Shown: positions 31,619 through 43,079, counted from the first letter of the stretch. The stretch is 60,653 nt of DNA from Calocera cornea HHB12733 (GCA_001632435.1 KV424087.1:1-60653); one strand, 5' to 3'. Numbers and translations: made by a program. The notes: a model not told the origin generated them from the sequence alone.

Positions 31619-33417
31619 ATGCCCAACCCGGAATTTGTGAGGCGAATCCGAACAGCGACAGCGAATGGCGGCAGCGGCGACCCCTCCCCAAACCCTCAGT
31701 CGTCATCGACGACAGGGTCGACAAACCCATTCGCGTCTCTCTTGGATGCAGGCCCATCCTCCTCCTCCGGCTCATCAATCGGCTCGTATGGCTCCCCCAA
31801 CCGGACATTCGTCGCACCAGGGACTCCGACAACCTCGCCAAGGAAGAGGAAGGCAAGGGACTACGGGGACAGGTACGTGCCCGTTCAATCTCCCGTTGGC
31901 CGTCTTTGACATGTTGCCACAGGTTCATACCAAATCGAGACGACAACCTTCAGACAGCGTTCCAGCTGATCGGAGATAGTCCGTCTACACCATCTCGAAA
32001 ACGGGCGTCCAATCCTCCTGCGACAGATGGAAATCGAGGTATGCATTGAGCGGCGTGGAAGCAGATCGTAGCTTATGTAGCATGTAGAACAAGCCAACCT
32101 CGCTTTTCAGTCTCTCCTTGCCACGGAGCTCTTCCCAGGTGCCCCATCATCCCCTCCCCGAGGTTCCGCAACTCCAGCTGGTACACCGTCCACTCCGGCA
32201 CGCAAGCGTATCTTCCAGTACTCATCTCCCTCACGATCCCGCCTCGATCACGACCTCGGCTTGTCAAACCCCGTACACCAAGCCTACTCTATCAGCCCCG
32301 TCAAATTCGAGTCGCAGCGGCTGCTGCTGAGCCCACAAAAGACTGTACGCAAAGTCTCCAAAACGCCATTCAAGGTATTGGATGCGCCTGATCTCATCGA
32401 TGATTACTACCTCAACCTGGTGGATTGGTCAAGTACGAGCATACTCGGTGTGGGACTCGGAACGGCCGTATATGTCTGGACCCAAGAGACAGGAGCAGAG
32501 AGGTTGTTTGAGCTGGCGTCGGGAGATTCGGCGACTTCGGTGAACTGGTGCCAACGGGTGCGTCCAGATTCAAACCGGCTTATGTCGTTGTCTGACCTTC
32601 AGTACAGGGCTCTATCCTTGCAGTCGGAACGCAAATGGGCAAGATCCAGATATGGGATGCAGAGGCACAAAAGCAAATACGCACTCTCTCCGGCCACGAC
32701 AATCGTATTGGCTGCCTTGCATGGACGGGCCATCTCCTATCGTCAGGGTCGAAAGATCGCACCATCTACCATCGGGACACGCGAGCACGCAATGATATCG
32801 TGAAGCGTCTGACAACTCATCGACAAGAGATCTGTGGGCTGAAGTGGTCAGACGATACTGGCGGTCTTGCGGGCTGTCAGTTGGCCAGCGGTGGCAATGA
32901 CAACAAGCTGTTTGTGTGGGACGGAAAGATGATGGATAACCCCGTCTGGAAGTTCCACGAGCACACGGCTGCGGTCAAGGCGATCGACTGGAATCCTCAT
33001 TCGCGTGGAGTCCTGGCAAGTGGAGGTGGTACACAGGACAAGAAGATCCGATTCTGGAATACGGTGGCCGGGACGATGCTGGGCGAGACGGACACGGGTT
33101 CGCAAGTGTGCAATCTGGTGTGGTCGAAGAACACGCCGGAGCTTGTCTCCACCCATGGGTATTCGACTGCACCTGGCCAGAACCAGATCATCATCTGGAG
33201 ATACCCGAGTATGTCCACGGTCACCCAGCTTACCGGACACAACCAGCGCGTCCTCTACCTGGCGATGAGTCCCGACGGCACGACGATCGTCACCGGCGCC
33301 GGCGACGAGACTCTGCGCTTCTGGAACGTCTTCCCAAAGCGCGAGGAGACCGACGAGGAGAAGGCAATCGGTGAGGAGATCGGCCCGAGTCTGGAGCTGT
33401 TCAACAAGGTACGATGA
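31619..33417 (+). CDS. CDH1: APC/C activator CDH1 (fizzy-related)
   Basis: Coactivator and substrate adaptor of the anaphase-promoting complex during mitotic exit and G1. Four exons (31619-31872, 31923-32038, 32094-32557, 32608-33417) give 547 residues. The start has a strong CCACCACC context. The N terminus is rich in SP/TP sites near basic residues (for example TTSPRKRK and STPSRKR), consistent with CDK control. The C-box DRFIPNR is residues 84-90. KTPFKVLDAPDLIDDYYLNL introduces the WD40 propeller, whose blades are readable as VNWC..GSILAVGT, IGCLAWTGHLLSSGSKD, ICGLKWS, LASGGNDNKLFVWD, LASGGGTQDKKIRFWN and IVTGAGDETLRFWNVFPK. The protein ends FNKVR, where most family members have Ile-Arg. 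The gene is convergent with DAP1. Confidence 0.95.
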
Positions 33418-33696
33418 TACTGTGCCTCGCATCACATGTGTTTCTTTTCGTTTTGTACACATTCTGTGGATTTGTGCTTTACACCGGCGAGCTGCAGTTC
33501 GTTATATCCTCACATTTCTCATTCTCATTCTCTTCATACCTGTCACGATCCCTCGCATTGTATGAACATCCCACGCATATATCCAGTGTAGAATGGCATT
33601 TTCTCAGTTTACATCAACATTCAAGAAGGGCAGCTTGATTTCTTGCTACGGCGAGGGTACAAGTACAGAGCGATCCAGCCAGCTACCGGGCTCTGT

Positions 33697-34585
33697 CTAC
33701 TTGGCCCTCAGGTTCGCAGGGATGTCAGAGACGTAGCCGACGATGGGGTACCTCTGCTCGCCGTGTCAGCAGGATGTCTGAGCACGCCAAGCCAAATGGG
33801 AGAGATGCGTACCTTCTCAAAGAAGGAGTACCAGTCGCTGAGCACCTTGCGGCCCTTGTCATCCAGCCCACTCCAGTCGTACGAGGCATCCTCGGGCTTG
33901 AGCGAGCTCGAGCCAAGCCCCTTGGAGGCGTCCTTGCCGGCGAAGATGTGGTACGAGCCAGAGGGGCCGTACGAGTCTGCGCGGTTGGAGACGTCGAACA
34001 CGGTCCCTGCCGCTGCTGGTCAGGCACCCGAGAGATGAGGGCAAGGGAACAGCGCACCCTTGATAGACACGTAGATGGGCTTGCCGGCGCTCGTCCCGTC
34101 GTACGCCTTCAGGTCCGCGTGGCGGAACTGCTTGTTGCCTGGCGGGGGGAGGGAGGCGGCCGGGGCTACAGTAGGTAGGGTGGGGGTCAGCGCGGGCCCT
34201 GGGAGATAGCGGCGCAGCGCACGCACCCGACATGAACGAGGGGTTTGGTGCGCCGGACATTGTCTGTGGAGTGCTTGCTGGGGGTGCGCTGGCCAGGTGT
34301 GAGCTAACCCGATGCGGAATGTGCCTATTTAGGCCTTGGCGGCTGCTGCGGCTGGGGTGGGGTGGGGGAGTCTACTCACCCAGGGGCTGGGGCGGATGCT
34401 GTCGTCGTCGTCGTTGCTCGTTGCGTGGATTGGCGGTGGAAGAGGGGGATTATGTAGGATGTTGAGAGGACGAGGAGGATGGCGATGAGGAGGAAGGAGG
34501 CGAGGTTGAGGCCCTTTAGATAGGGCGGGAGGTAGTCGGACAGCCCGAGCGAGAGCGGTGACACCATCGACTGACTGGCATGCAC
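33697..34585 (-). CDS. DAP1: Membrane-associated progesterone-receptor-type haem protein (Dap1)
   Basis: Cytochrome-b5-like haem protein of the ER membrane that supports cytochrome P450 enzymes of sterol synthesis. Five exons (34585-34380, 34288-34227, 34165-34058, 34006-33813, 33753-33697) give about 208 residues. The N terminus has LSDYLPPYLKGLN followed by a membrane helix (LASFLLIAILLVLSTSYIIP). A Pro/Ala/Ser linker precedes the MAPR domain: FRHADLKAYDGTS, KPIYVSIKGTVFDVS, SYGPSGSYHIFAGKDASKG and LKPEDASYDWS. The tyrosine in YGPSGSYHIFAG is the expected haem ligand. It ends RYPIVGYVSDIPANLRAK. The exact start of exon 2 (34288 versus about 15 bp upstream) is uncertain because both acceptors keep frame in a Pro-rich linker. 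Confidence 0.92.
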
Positions 34586-35082
34586 CGGCGAGGCCCCCTC
34601 TTCTCCCTGACCAACACAATTCCCTTATACGGCCCAGGGGCGCCCGGGAAGACTCCGCACATCGGGAACCGCATCCAGAACATGCAACAATGACCACGAT
34701 AGGAAACAATGCAACAGCGCACAAGGTAGCACATACGGATCTTGCTCATTGGAATGTGTCATATTGCGGCAAACCTTGCCGTGTCTGATAAGATATTTGA
34801 CGGTGTCACATACATATCACGTAGTCACTGTATGATGCACCATTCCAGCTGTCGCCATCCACTTCCATCATCACGGATTAACCATTAACGGCTAGTTCTA
34901 GCGCTGATAACTGCCAGACGGGCAGTCATGATCAGTCCCCTGCCTTCCTGAATCCAGGTCGAGAGGTCGGGTCCTCGGCATCGGTGAATATTAGAGGAGA
35001 AAATGCAGCAAGCTCAGAAACTCGAAATAAAGGGATCTATGGGACAAATTAGAACCAAAGGCAAGAATTCACTCAGTCAAGC
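34586..35082. other. Intergenic, no gene seen
   Basis: Upstream region of DAP1 and 3' flank of the next - strand gene. No coding feature is supported. Confidence 0.5.
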
Positions 35083-35960
35083 TCACCAAGGTCCCTCGCT
35101 CTCCTTCGACTGCACCCTCGCCTCCTTCATCATCCTATACCGCTCCACGACCCTCTCCCGCTCCTCCTCCAGCGCCACCTTAGTCGCCATCGAGACCACC
35201 CCCTCGGCCTTGGTCCTCGCGCCCACCCCCAGCTTGCCCGCATTCCGCGGGAGCTTGGTGAGGCTCGGCGGGGCCTGAGCGACGTCGTTCAGGCGGCGCG
35301 GCTTGGGGAGGGCGTCAAAATCCGTTTTGCGGGATGGGTTGGAGGCGGGAAAAGCGGGGGACGTTGTGGCTGAGTCGGCGGCAGCGGCGGCTTTGGATTT
35401 GGAGGATTTGGAAGAACGGATTCGCGGGATGAGGGCTTGGTCGACTCGTCTGCGCAGTGTCAGGAGATGGCACGAGTGTCAAGCACACGGCGTACCTGTT
35501 AAAGTCTGCTAGACTCTCGCCAGGTCGCAGCTTCAGCTCCTCTTTCTCCTTGCCCTACAACGCCCACCTCAGCAGCGGTCCAAACAGAGCCTAGAAAGCA
35601 CACGCACCTCCTCCGTCTTGCGCCTCTTCACCGCCTTCTCCTGCCGCTTCGCGGGCTCCTCGCCCCCCTCCTCGCGCTTCCGCTTCTTCTCCTTGAACTG
35701 CGCTCGCGCAGAGGCGGCGTTCAGCACCCTCAGCGCCCCTGTTCCACGCATTTGCATGAGAAGCAGGATAGATACGACGGCCGAATACCTTTCGGCGCAT
35801 CGTCTGCGGACGCGGCGCCCGCCTTCGGCGCGTTGTCAACCCCCCTACAAAGAGATGACCATCAGCACGCCCGAGCACCGATAGAGCGTGAAGGGGAGGC
35901 GACGCACTGCTCCTTCGCCTTGCTCTCCCTTACAGCCCTCTTCGGCCGCTTGTGGGGCAT
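35083..35960 (-). CDS. Highly basic coiled-coil protein, CCDC137-like (putative nucleolar)
   Basis: Five exons (35960-35908, 35844-35789, 35738-35608, 35554-35496, 35449-35083) give 221 residues. The N terminus MPHKRPKRAVRESKAKEQ is basic. The middle is a Lys/Glu/Arg-rich helix with QFKEKKRKREEGGEEPAKRQ and KAVKRRK, probably a nuclear or nucleolar localisation region. Next comes the most conserved-looking part, LKLRPGESLADFNRRVDQAL followed by IPRIR. The C-terminal third has LPRNAGKLGVGARTK and a charged helix (KVALEEERERVVERYRMMKE). The PGES.ADFNRRVDQ block recalls CCDC137-type proteins, an assignment made from memory of the family and not proven. It shares a 279-bp divergent promoter with the potassium channel gene. 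Confidence 0.72.
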
Positions 35961-36239
35961 GTTTAGGCGGGTAGCAGGACAGTGGAGAAACAGACCAGGT
36001 TCGCAGGTTCGGAGTAAGGGTCGATTAAGAATTCTTAACTATGTGACCCTGGGGTGTCATCGGTGGCCGGAGCGGCTGTGCGCGTGAGGGCGGCGGACTA
36101 ACGTGTCCGGAAGGTTGCGCCGACCTGGTCACACAACACGCAGCACCGACACAGCAACTTGTCCCCCTCCTCCTCCTCCCGTCCACCCATCTACACTAAC
36201 CTACTGCTATCTATTGCCCACCTTGGTCCGCCCCAGTCG

Positions 36240-37534
36240 ATGTATCGAGGCCTGCGCGCTGGAGCGCTCTCGACACCCAACCTGCCCCTCACCGCCAACC
36301 CCTTCCCGCCGAGCGCGAGTGCGAGTGCGAGTGCGAGCGCGCAGCCCCGCTCGTCCACACAGCTCGATGCCTTCCAGGGCCCGCCGCCGATAGCGGGCGA
36401 GGACGACGTCGAGCTGCAGCCGCTGTTCAAGAGGGTGCAGACGACCTCGTCCGCCCATTCGGCGGGCGAGGAGATCCTCACGCCGTACGCCTTGCCCTTC
36501 GCGCAGGAATGTAGCTCACACGCACGCGCGCGCAGCTGGCGCAAACAGCTGTTCGACATCATGGAGCAGCCCTCCACATCCTCATCCGCGTTCCTCGTGC
36601 ACTTCCTCTCAAACTCGCTCATCATCATCTCCGCGTCCCTGACGGTGCTGGAGACGCTGCCGGTGTTCCACCGCACGCCGACGAGCGTGTGGTTCGGCCT
36701 GGAGACGGGGCTGGTGACCATGTTCACTGTGGAGTGGGTGATTCCACGGCTGCTGGCCGCACATCGGTCTGACAGTCTGCAAGGTACCTCGCGCGCATAG
36801 CAGCCCACTCGGAGACGTGGTCGATGCTCTTTCACTGGTCGACCTGTACATCCACTTCCTCGCGTGCTCTGCCCTAGCTAACGTGCCGTAGCATTCATGG
36901 CCGTGATTGACCTCCTGGCCATCCTCCCATAGTAAGCCCCCACCACCGCGCCCTCCCCGGTGTAAGATGACCAAACCAGCCCCCAAGCTACATCGAGATC
37001 ATGCTCCGAGCGGACACGACGACGATCTTCCGGTGGTCGATCCTGCGCACGTTCCGGCTCCTGCGCATGTTCCGCGCGTTCTCACACTCCAACACCATCC
37101 TGCTGACGATCGAGGTCATGTACATCTCTATACAGCGCTCGGCGGACGCGTTGCTTGCGCTGTCCTTCTTTGTCGTCATGATCCTCGTTGTGTTCAGCAC
37201 CCTCCTGTACGTCCCGCTGCTCTGTGTCACACCTCACGCTGACTTGGGGCACAGGTACTTTGCCGAGCGGGGCACCTGGGACCCGGCGCTGGAAGAGTTC
37301 ATCGACGCGGACGGGGCCGTCTCGGCCTTCTCGTCGATCCCGGCGTCCGCCTGGTTCGTCATGACGACGATCACGACGGTCGGGTACGGGGACATCATCC
37401 CGCGGTCCGGGCTGGGCCGGCTCATCACGGTGCCGCTGCTCATGTTCGGGCTGCTGGTGGTGGCGCTGCCTAGTTTCGTGCTCGGGAGGAACTTTAGCGC
37501 CGTGTGGGAGGGGATGAAGCGGCGGGGAACGAGG
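36240..37534 (+). CDS. Voltage-gated K+ channel, 3' end lost in an assembly gap
   Basis: Six-helix potassium channel of the plasma membrane. Visible exons are 36240-36737, 36776-36845, 36892-36931, 36988-37206 and 37255-37534, about 369 residues before the N run. S1 is about SLIIISASLTVLETLPVF, S2 GLVTMFTVEWSARYLARI, and S3 FMAVIDLLAILPYYIEIML. S4 contains RWSILRTFRLLRMFRAF, with arginines every third to fourth position. S5 is ALLALSFFVVMILVVFSTLL. The pore helix and filter read SAWFVMTTITTVGYGDIIP and S6 is LITVPLLMFGLLVVALPSFV. The N-terminal cytoplasmic part includes an (Ala-Ser)n run encoded by a GCGAGT microsatellite. The choice of the 36738-36775 intron restores the conserved ARYLARIAAHSETW S2-S3 loop. 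The C-terminal tail cannot be read. Confidence 0.9.
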
Positions 37535-37800
37535 NNNNNNNNNNNNNNNNNNNNNNNNNNNNNNNNNNNNNNNNNNNNNNNNNNNNNNNNNNNNNNNNNN
37601 NNNNNNNNNNNNNNNNNNNNNNNNNNNNNNNNNNNNNNNNNNNNNNNNNNNNNNNNNNNNNNNNNNNNNNNNNNNNNNNNNNNNNNNNNNNNNNNNNNNN
37701 NNNNNNNNNNNNNNNNNNNNNNNNNNNNNNNNNNNNNNNNNNNNNNNNNNNNNNNNNNNNNNNNNNNNNNNNNNNNNNNNNNNNNNNNNNNNNNNNNNNN
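37535..37800. other. Assembly gap, 266 N
   Basis: An unbroken run of N. The right edge begins with three GGGGCA units, so a G-rich simple repeat probably caused the break. The gap length may be nominal. Confidence 0.98.
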
Positions 37801-37963
37801 GGGGCAGGGGCAGGGGCAATAACAGTGGGGGTGGGTTTGCCTGGGCACTTTGGGCAGCGGTGCGGGGGATATGATTAGATGCGATTAGTGCGGTGCTTGC
37901 GCCACCGGTACCCGTACCGCCGGACAGCGCGCTGCGCTGCAGCCTCCCTGCACCCGGGAGAGC

Positions 37964-38736
37964 CTACCGCTTGACCGTCTTGAGCCGGATCGTCTCGTCG
38001 TTGATGAATATGCCCTGGCGGGGGTCAGCCCGGTTACTCTTGGCCGCGCCGTACCGAGGGAGCGCGGCACAGGGGGGGATAGTCAGAAGGAGCGACGACG
38101 CACCTTTCCGTTGTACGGCTCGGGCTTCCTCCACTGCCTGATGTTGGCGGCAAACTGGCCCAGCACGTCCTTCCTCGTCGAGCTCAGGGTGATCTCCGTG
38201 GGGCGCGGGACGTCCGCCTCGACGCCCTCCGGGACGTCCATGACGACGTCGTGTGAGAAGCCGAGCTTCATCCTGAGGCGCTGGCGGCCCTGTTCGTTCA
38301 GCTCCGTGGCGGCCCTGTACCCGACGCCGACGAGGCGGAGGTTGGAGACGAAGCCGTGGGTGACGCCCGTGACCATGTTGTTGAGCAGGGCGCGGACGAG
38401 GCCCCACTGCGCCCGGTGCTGCTTCTGGCTGCCGTCGTGGGTGCTGGTGACGCGGGCGCAGGTCGGGTCGCTCTCGGCGTCGACGTACACGCCGTCGAAG
38501 AGGGGGAACGTCTGGGTGCCGCGGGGCCCGGAGACGGTGAGTGTGCGGGCGGAGGCGGGGGCGGGGGTGGTGGTGACGCGGACGGAGGGCGGCAGGGGGA
38601 CGGGCTTGGAGGCGAGGTGGCCTTTGAGCGTCGGGAGCAGCGCCGCGTTCACGCTTGTTGGCGCTGGGGGGCATGTGGGCGCGGCGGGGGCGGCGCGGAG
38701 GGTGGACTGGCGGATGCGCCGCGCGAGGGTGGCCAT
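37964..38736 (-). CDS. MRPL6: Mitochondrial large-subunit ribosomal protein uL6m
   Basis: Bacterial-type L6 of the mitochondrial 54S subunit. Two exons (38736-38104 and 38014-37964) give 227 residues. The N terminus ATLARRIRQSTLRAAPAAP is Arg/Ala-rich without acidic residues, as expected of a mitochondrial presequence. The mature part shows the L6 pattern: SVRVTTTPAPASARTLTVSG, LLNNMVTGVTHGFVSNLRLV, GVGYRAATEL, LKLGFSHD-like MKLGFSHDVVMDVPEGVEA and ITLSSTRKDVLGQFAANIRQ. The C terminus KPEPYNGKGIFINDETIRLK, followed by TVKR, is the family signature and spans the intron. Start ATG 38736 is chosen because upstream codons are Pro/His-rich and non-conserved. The gene is divergent from the amidase with 277 bp between start codons. 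Confidence 0.93.
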
Positions 38737-39013
38737 GCGGCGGCGGCGGCGGGGGAGTGCTGGGGGTGGTGGGTGGGTAGGAGGAGGAGCAAGCAAGGGT
38801 CGTGCAAGTGAGGGCTGAATGCCTCCGCGGCGTGAGCCTGGGCGGAAGATGGGCCATGCATGCACCCTCCATCCCTGTCGACACCCTGCCCACCCACGGG
38901 TCGCCCAACCCGCCCGCCCTCCCCTCCTCTCGCTATCATATGGCGCGCACGCATCCTGCACCGGCGTGCTCTGCTCACCGCACCCCACCACCTGAGCTCA
39001 CCCAGCTGGCACC

Positions 39014-40979
39014 ATGGCCGTCCACTACCCAGACCTCCTCAGCACATCCATCCTCGACCTCCAGACCGGCATCGCAGCCGGACACTGGACATCCGTAGAC
39101 CTCGTCAACGTGCGCCCTCCCCCATCCCACATCCCCCATCCCCAGCACCCCAGCTGACCCCACCAGGCCTACACAGCCCGCGTCGCCGAAGCCAACCCGG
39201 CCCTCCACGCCGTCATCGCCCTCAACCCCGACGCGCTCTCCCTCGCTGCCGCCTGCGACGCGGCGCGCGCCGCCGCCCCGGCCGAGACCCGCTCGCCGCT
39301 GTTCGGCATCCCCCTGCTCATCAAGGACAACATCTCCACGCAGGAGATGGACTGCACGGCGGGCAGCCTCGCCCTCGTCGGCGCCAGGACGGCCCACGAG
39401 TCCACCGTCGCCAGCAAGCTCAAGGAGGCCGGCGCGATCATCCTCGGCCGCGCGAACCTGAGGTGCGCTTGTACGGTCTATATGTGTGCGCGCGCAGGCC
39501 CTGACCGACGCCCGGAACCGCCGCGGCGCACAGCGAGTGGGCGTACTTCCGGAGCTGGGACAACTCCTCCGGCTTCTCCGGCGTCGGCGGCCAGACCTAC
39601 TGCGCCTTCCACCCGCAGGGCGACCCCTCCGGCTCGTCCTCCGGCAGCGGGAGCGCCATGGGCGCCGGCCTCGCCGCGGGGACGATCGGCTCCGAGACGG
39701 ACGGGAGCATCATCTCGCCCTCGACGCGGAACAACTGCGTCGGGCTCAAGCCGACCATCGGCCTCGTCTCCCGCGCCGGCGTCGTCCCCATCTCCGTCTC
39801 ACAGGACAGCGCGGGGCCCATGTGCGCCACCGTCGAGGACTGCGCGATCATCCTCGACGCCGTGGCGGGCCCGGACGACAGGGATGAGGCGACGAAGCGC
39901 GCGCCGGCGGCGCGCCCGAGCTACCTCGCCGCCGCCCTCGACCCGGGCGCGATCAAGCGCGCCCGCATCGGCGTCTCGCACCAGTTCAAAAAGTCCCTCG
40001 AGGCCTTCATGAAGGAGGACCCGGACCCGTCCAAGCGGCCCAAGTACGGCGAGAAGGTGCCGCCCGCGCCGTACATCCAGCAGGCGTTCGACGCTGCCGT
40101 CGACAAGATCCGCGCCATCGGCGGCGTCGAGCTCGTCGAGGTCGAGCTCGCCTGGACCGACGCGCTCAGCGAGCAGCTCGAGAAGGACGAGTTCCAGTGC
40201 CTCATCACCGAGTTCAAGGACGGCGTGAACACGTACCTCGCCAAGCTGGACGAGGTGCCCTCCGGCTGCCGCACCCTCGACGACCTCATACAGTTCAATA
40301 TCGACCATCGGGAGCAGGAGATGCCAGAGCGCAACGCCGGCCAGGACATGTCCGTCCCCCCGTTTGCCCGCTGCAGGCTCGTGCTGATGCTGACCCCGTG
40401 CGGCAGATTCGAAAAGGCCGCGCTGACCAAGGGGCTCGACGAGCCCGTCTACCTCGAGGCGCGCGAGCGCTGCCTCCGCCATTCGACCAAGGAAGGGCTC
40501 GACAAGCTCTTTGCAGACTACAAGCTCGACGCCGTCATCACCTTCTCGGACAGGTGCGTCCCCCGCGCTGCCTAGCAACAAGGCAAGGCAAGGCAAGGGA
40601 GTAGCTGATGTTCATAAGTGACGCAAGCCCGCCCAAGCTCGTCTCGTGGCTGTCCGCCATGGCAGGCTACCCGCTCTGCTCCGTCCCGCTCGGCTTCCTC
40701 CCCGACGACGTCGAGCCGACAAAGGTGCTCCCGCTGCGCCGCGCCCCCGGCTTCCCCTTCGGCTTGGTACGCCCTTTTTGCTTTCTGCATCCCTCTCCAT
40801 CGGTGCTGATCCGCACGCCGATCCAGGTCATGGTCGGCTTGCCATGGTCAGAAGCCAAGCTCCTCTCGTATGCAAAGGCGATCGAGCAGGTCACCCAAGT
40901 CCGCAAGACCGGCAAGCCGTTCAAGGCCGCCCTCCCGACCACAAACCTCAAGGACATCGTGCAATCCAGGACCGCATAG
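39014..40979 (+). CDS. Amidase-signature family amidohydrolase
   Basis: Serine amidase using the Ser-cisSer-Lys triad. Six exons (39014-39109, 39167-39462, 39534-40349, 40407-40553, 40619-40766, 40827-40979) give 551 residues. The catalytic Lys is K85 in LLIKDNI. The Gly/Ser-rich signature reads GSSSGSGSAMGAGLAAGTIG, then SETDGSIISPS with the nucleophilic Ser in DGSI, and NNCVGLKPTIGLVSRAGVVP. Later landmarks are SQDSAGPMCATVEDCA, FDAAVDKIRAIGG, QDIFEKAALTKGLDEPVY, and AMAGYPLCSVPLGF near the C-terminal substrate pocket. The third intron uses a GTCCGT donor, needed to rebuild DIFEKA. The protein has no signal peptide, so it is probably cytosolic. Substrate unknown; acetamide-, fatty-amide- and indoleacetamide-type activities all occur in this family. 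Confidence 0.93.
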
Positions 40980-41516
40980 CCAGTATGTGCATGCGTAGAT
41001 TACTGTAGACAAATGTAGAGAGATAAAGAGAGAGTGAGACTGCAGGCAAGGAGCAGTCAGGCTACATTTGTCTGCCGTAGATGTGCAGCTACAGTCCCAG
41101 CCAGATACCCACAGCACCAGCAGTATCGCTCCGGAATACAGTAGCAGGGATACGGCAGCACCGTCCCGTTGTAACACACTTGCCCCACTGTATTTGGGGC
41201 CGGTCAGCTTCGACCATGGCCTCAATACTTCAACGGCAGCTGTGCGCCATCGTGTTGGGCCGGTGGGCTCGCTTCAATCACGCTGCTCTGGCCCGCTCGT
41301 TAACTACGCCGTAGAGTCCGTTGTTTGGGCCATGCCTGGAGCAATGACCGAGGCACATGAGTCCACATCGTAAGCTCAAACGAAGCGGTCTGTCGCCGGC
41401 AGAATTGCCGTCCAGTTCTTCAACAAAGAGCTTGACATTGTTATTATTTGGCACAATTTTTTGAGTTCGCGCCAGGTAAATCACTGCTTGGAATGAAGGA
41501 CACACTGTACTGTACA
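40980..41516. other. Convergent intergenic region
   Basis: Between the stops of the amidase (+) and a nucleotidyltransferase-fold gene (-). No gene is seen. Confidence 0.5.
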
Positions 41517-43079
41517 TTACAGATCGACGAGCTGTCGCCAAATAACATGATTAATGACCTTAAATAATCCGTTCTCATCCCACGTGTACCCGTCAACGAC
41601 ATCGGTTAACCAAAATCGCCCATGGGCAAATCCCCTTTCTTCCAGTTTATGCAACCCGACCATCTTCACGTCATCACGACCCGGGTAGTAATCGTTTTCG
41701 TGGTATTGTCTCGAAAAGGTCTCGTCCGGGAACAGACAGTAGACGGCTCTGCCATCGAAATAGTTCATCACCGCGGTAGAGTGATAGTTCATCACGTGAG
41801 AAACTGGGGTCGCCGGTGTGGAAATATAGCAGAGATCGATCTTCAGGGCTTCCTTCTTGAAGCAGCCATAATCCCACAGGATGGGACCGTTATCGATGGG
41901 ATAATCATCAAGGAGTTCCCGTTGCCGCCTTGGATCCCTGACGTAGCCATGAGTGCCAAGAAATGCTTCGATGGCATAAGCCGAAGTCTCCGGAAGGACG
42001 ATATCCAGATCATTTGGCTTCCAAGGTCCAGGTACCAGGATGGACAGCACTGTAGAGCCGCTGATTATAGCACGGTGCTTCCTCAAGAGACCAGACAGCT
42101 CTGCGAGCGCTCCAGGAAAGTAAGGAGAGAGGGCGGTACGAAGACGGTGCTTGACCTCATATGCGGGTGATATCGCGACTGTTTTGGAAGCGGCCGCCAG
42201 GTGCTGAATATCACGCAGGCTGAGTTTTCCGATATCCGCTATCTGCGAGACGACGTCAAAGTTGCTCACGAGAACCCTTCCAAGTGCTGTGGTTTTAGGA
42301 CGACGCTGTATGCTGACGGTTCCCCTTATGTCGCATTGGAAAGTGCAGCGTTTCGGCGGGGGGCAGGAACCCTTGAGAGTCTGCATGCCGTCCATGAACC
42401 GACGCAGATCGACGACTACATCGATACTTATTAGAGTAGAGAGATCATGCGGAGCTAGGAACGTACCAGTTGCGTCATGCGCCTCGCTAAGATCCAAGGG
42501 AACTCCATCTTGGTATCGACGAGGTGCCACCGTGCTGCTGTGGTATTCACGAAGAGTCGTCACTCCCTCCATCGTCTTGATTGTGGGCGTGAGATCGGCA
42601 TGCACCGATATCATGTGCGACGGGGAATGAAGATTGCAGAGGACAATAAGCAGCACCGTTGTCTTGGTCTCTGACTGACTGCGGCCCATGGCTATGTTAG
42701 ACATGAGTGTCTGAGCATGGTGCATAGCAGGCAAGGCTGGCGGCACCTAAAGTGAAGCTCCATATGTCGTCAAGCGATGTCCAGCTGGCGATCTTCGAGA
42801 GCGTACACTTCTGACATCGACGCGTCTGGGAGATGTATCGGGCAGAAGTGGGTACAAGCTCATCCCAAGAGGAAAGAACATGCTTTGACTCGTGTATTTC
42901 GCGAGTATCAGATAGTTCTTGTAGGAGCTGGGCTGGATTCGGAAGTGTCACAATGGTGCGTTCCTGTCCATTTCAACTCAGCGACCTCCAAAAGCTGTTC
43001 GTAAACAATACTCCACCCTGATTGCGCCGCCGTCTTTGGCAGCGATAGCTGCCCAGTGTTCTGTTGTATCTTCTTGCAT
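41517..43079 (-). CDS. Nucleotidyltransferase-fold protein with F-box-like segment, copy 1
   Basis: Four exons (43079-43017, 42963-42747, 42691-42467, 42415-41517) give 467 residues. Residues 1-200 are of unknown fold (start MQEDTTEHWAAIAAKDGGAI). A helical stretch at about 228-250, IADIGKLSLRDIQHLAAASK, resembles the second half of an F-box. The C-terminal half carries a nucleotidyltransferase signature: IISGSTVLSILVPG with G288-S289, NDLDIVLPE with D304 and D306, and LKIDLCYIS with D362. All three metal-binding carboxylates are therefore present. Further conserved are YHSTAVMNYFDG and VYCLFPDETFSRQY. Proteins of this kind are expanded in Agaricomycetes and have no defined substrate. The 5' exons were found by comparison with the paralogue at 51704, which has matching splice positions. 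The long open frame alone would misplace the start. Confidence 0.8.

Noticed and set aside
30606..31946. 446-codon open frame on the - strand
   Set aside because: It is antisense to the amidohydrolase and CDH1 5' exons, whose family matches are unambiguous; a GC-codon shadow.
39799..40596. 265-codon - strand open frame over the amidase
   Set aside because: Leu/Val/Glu/Gly-rich shadow of the GC-rich amidase coding strand.
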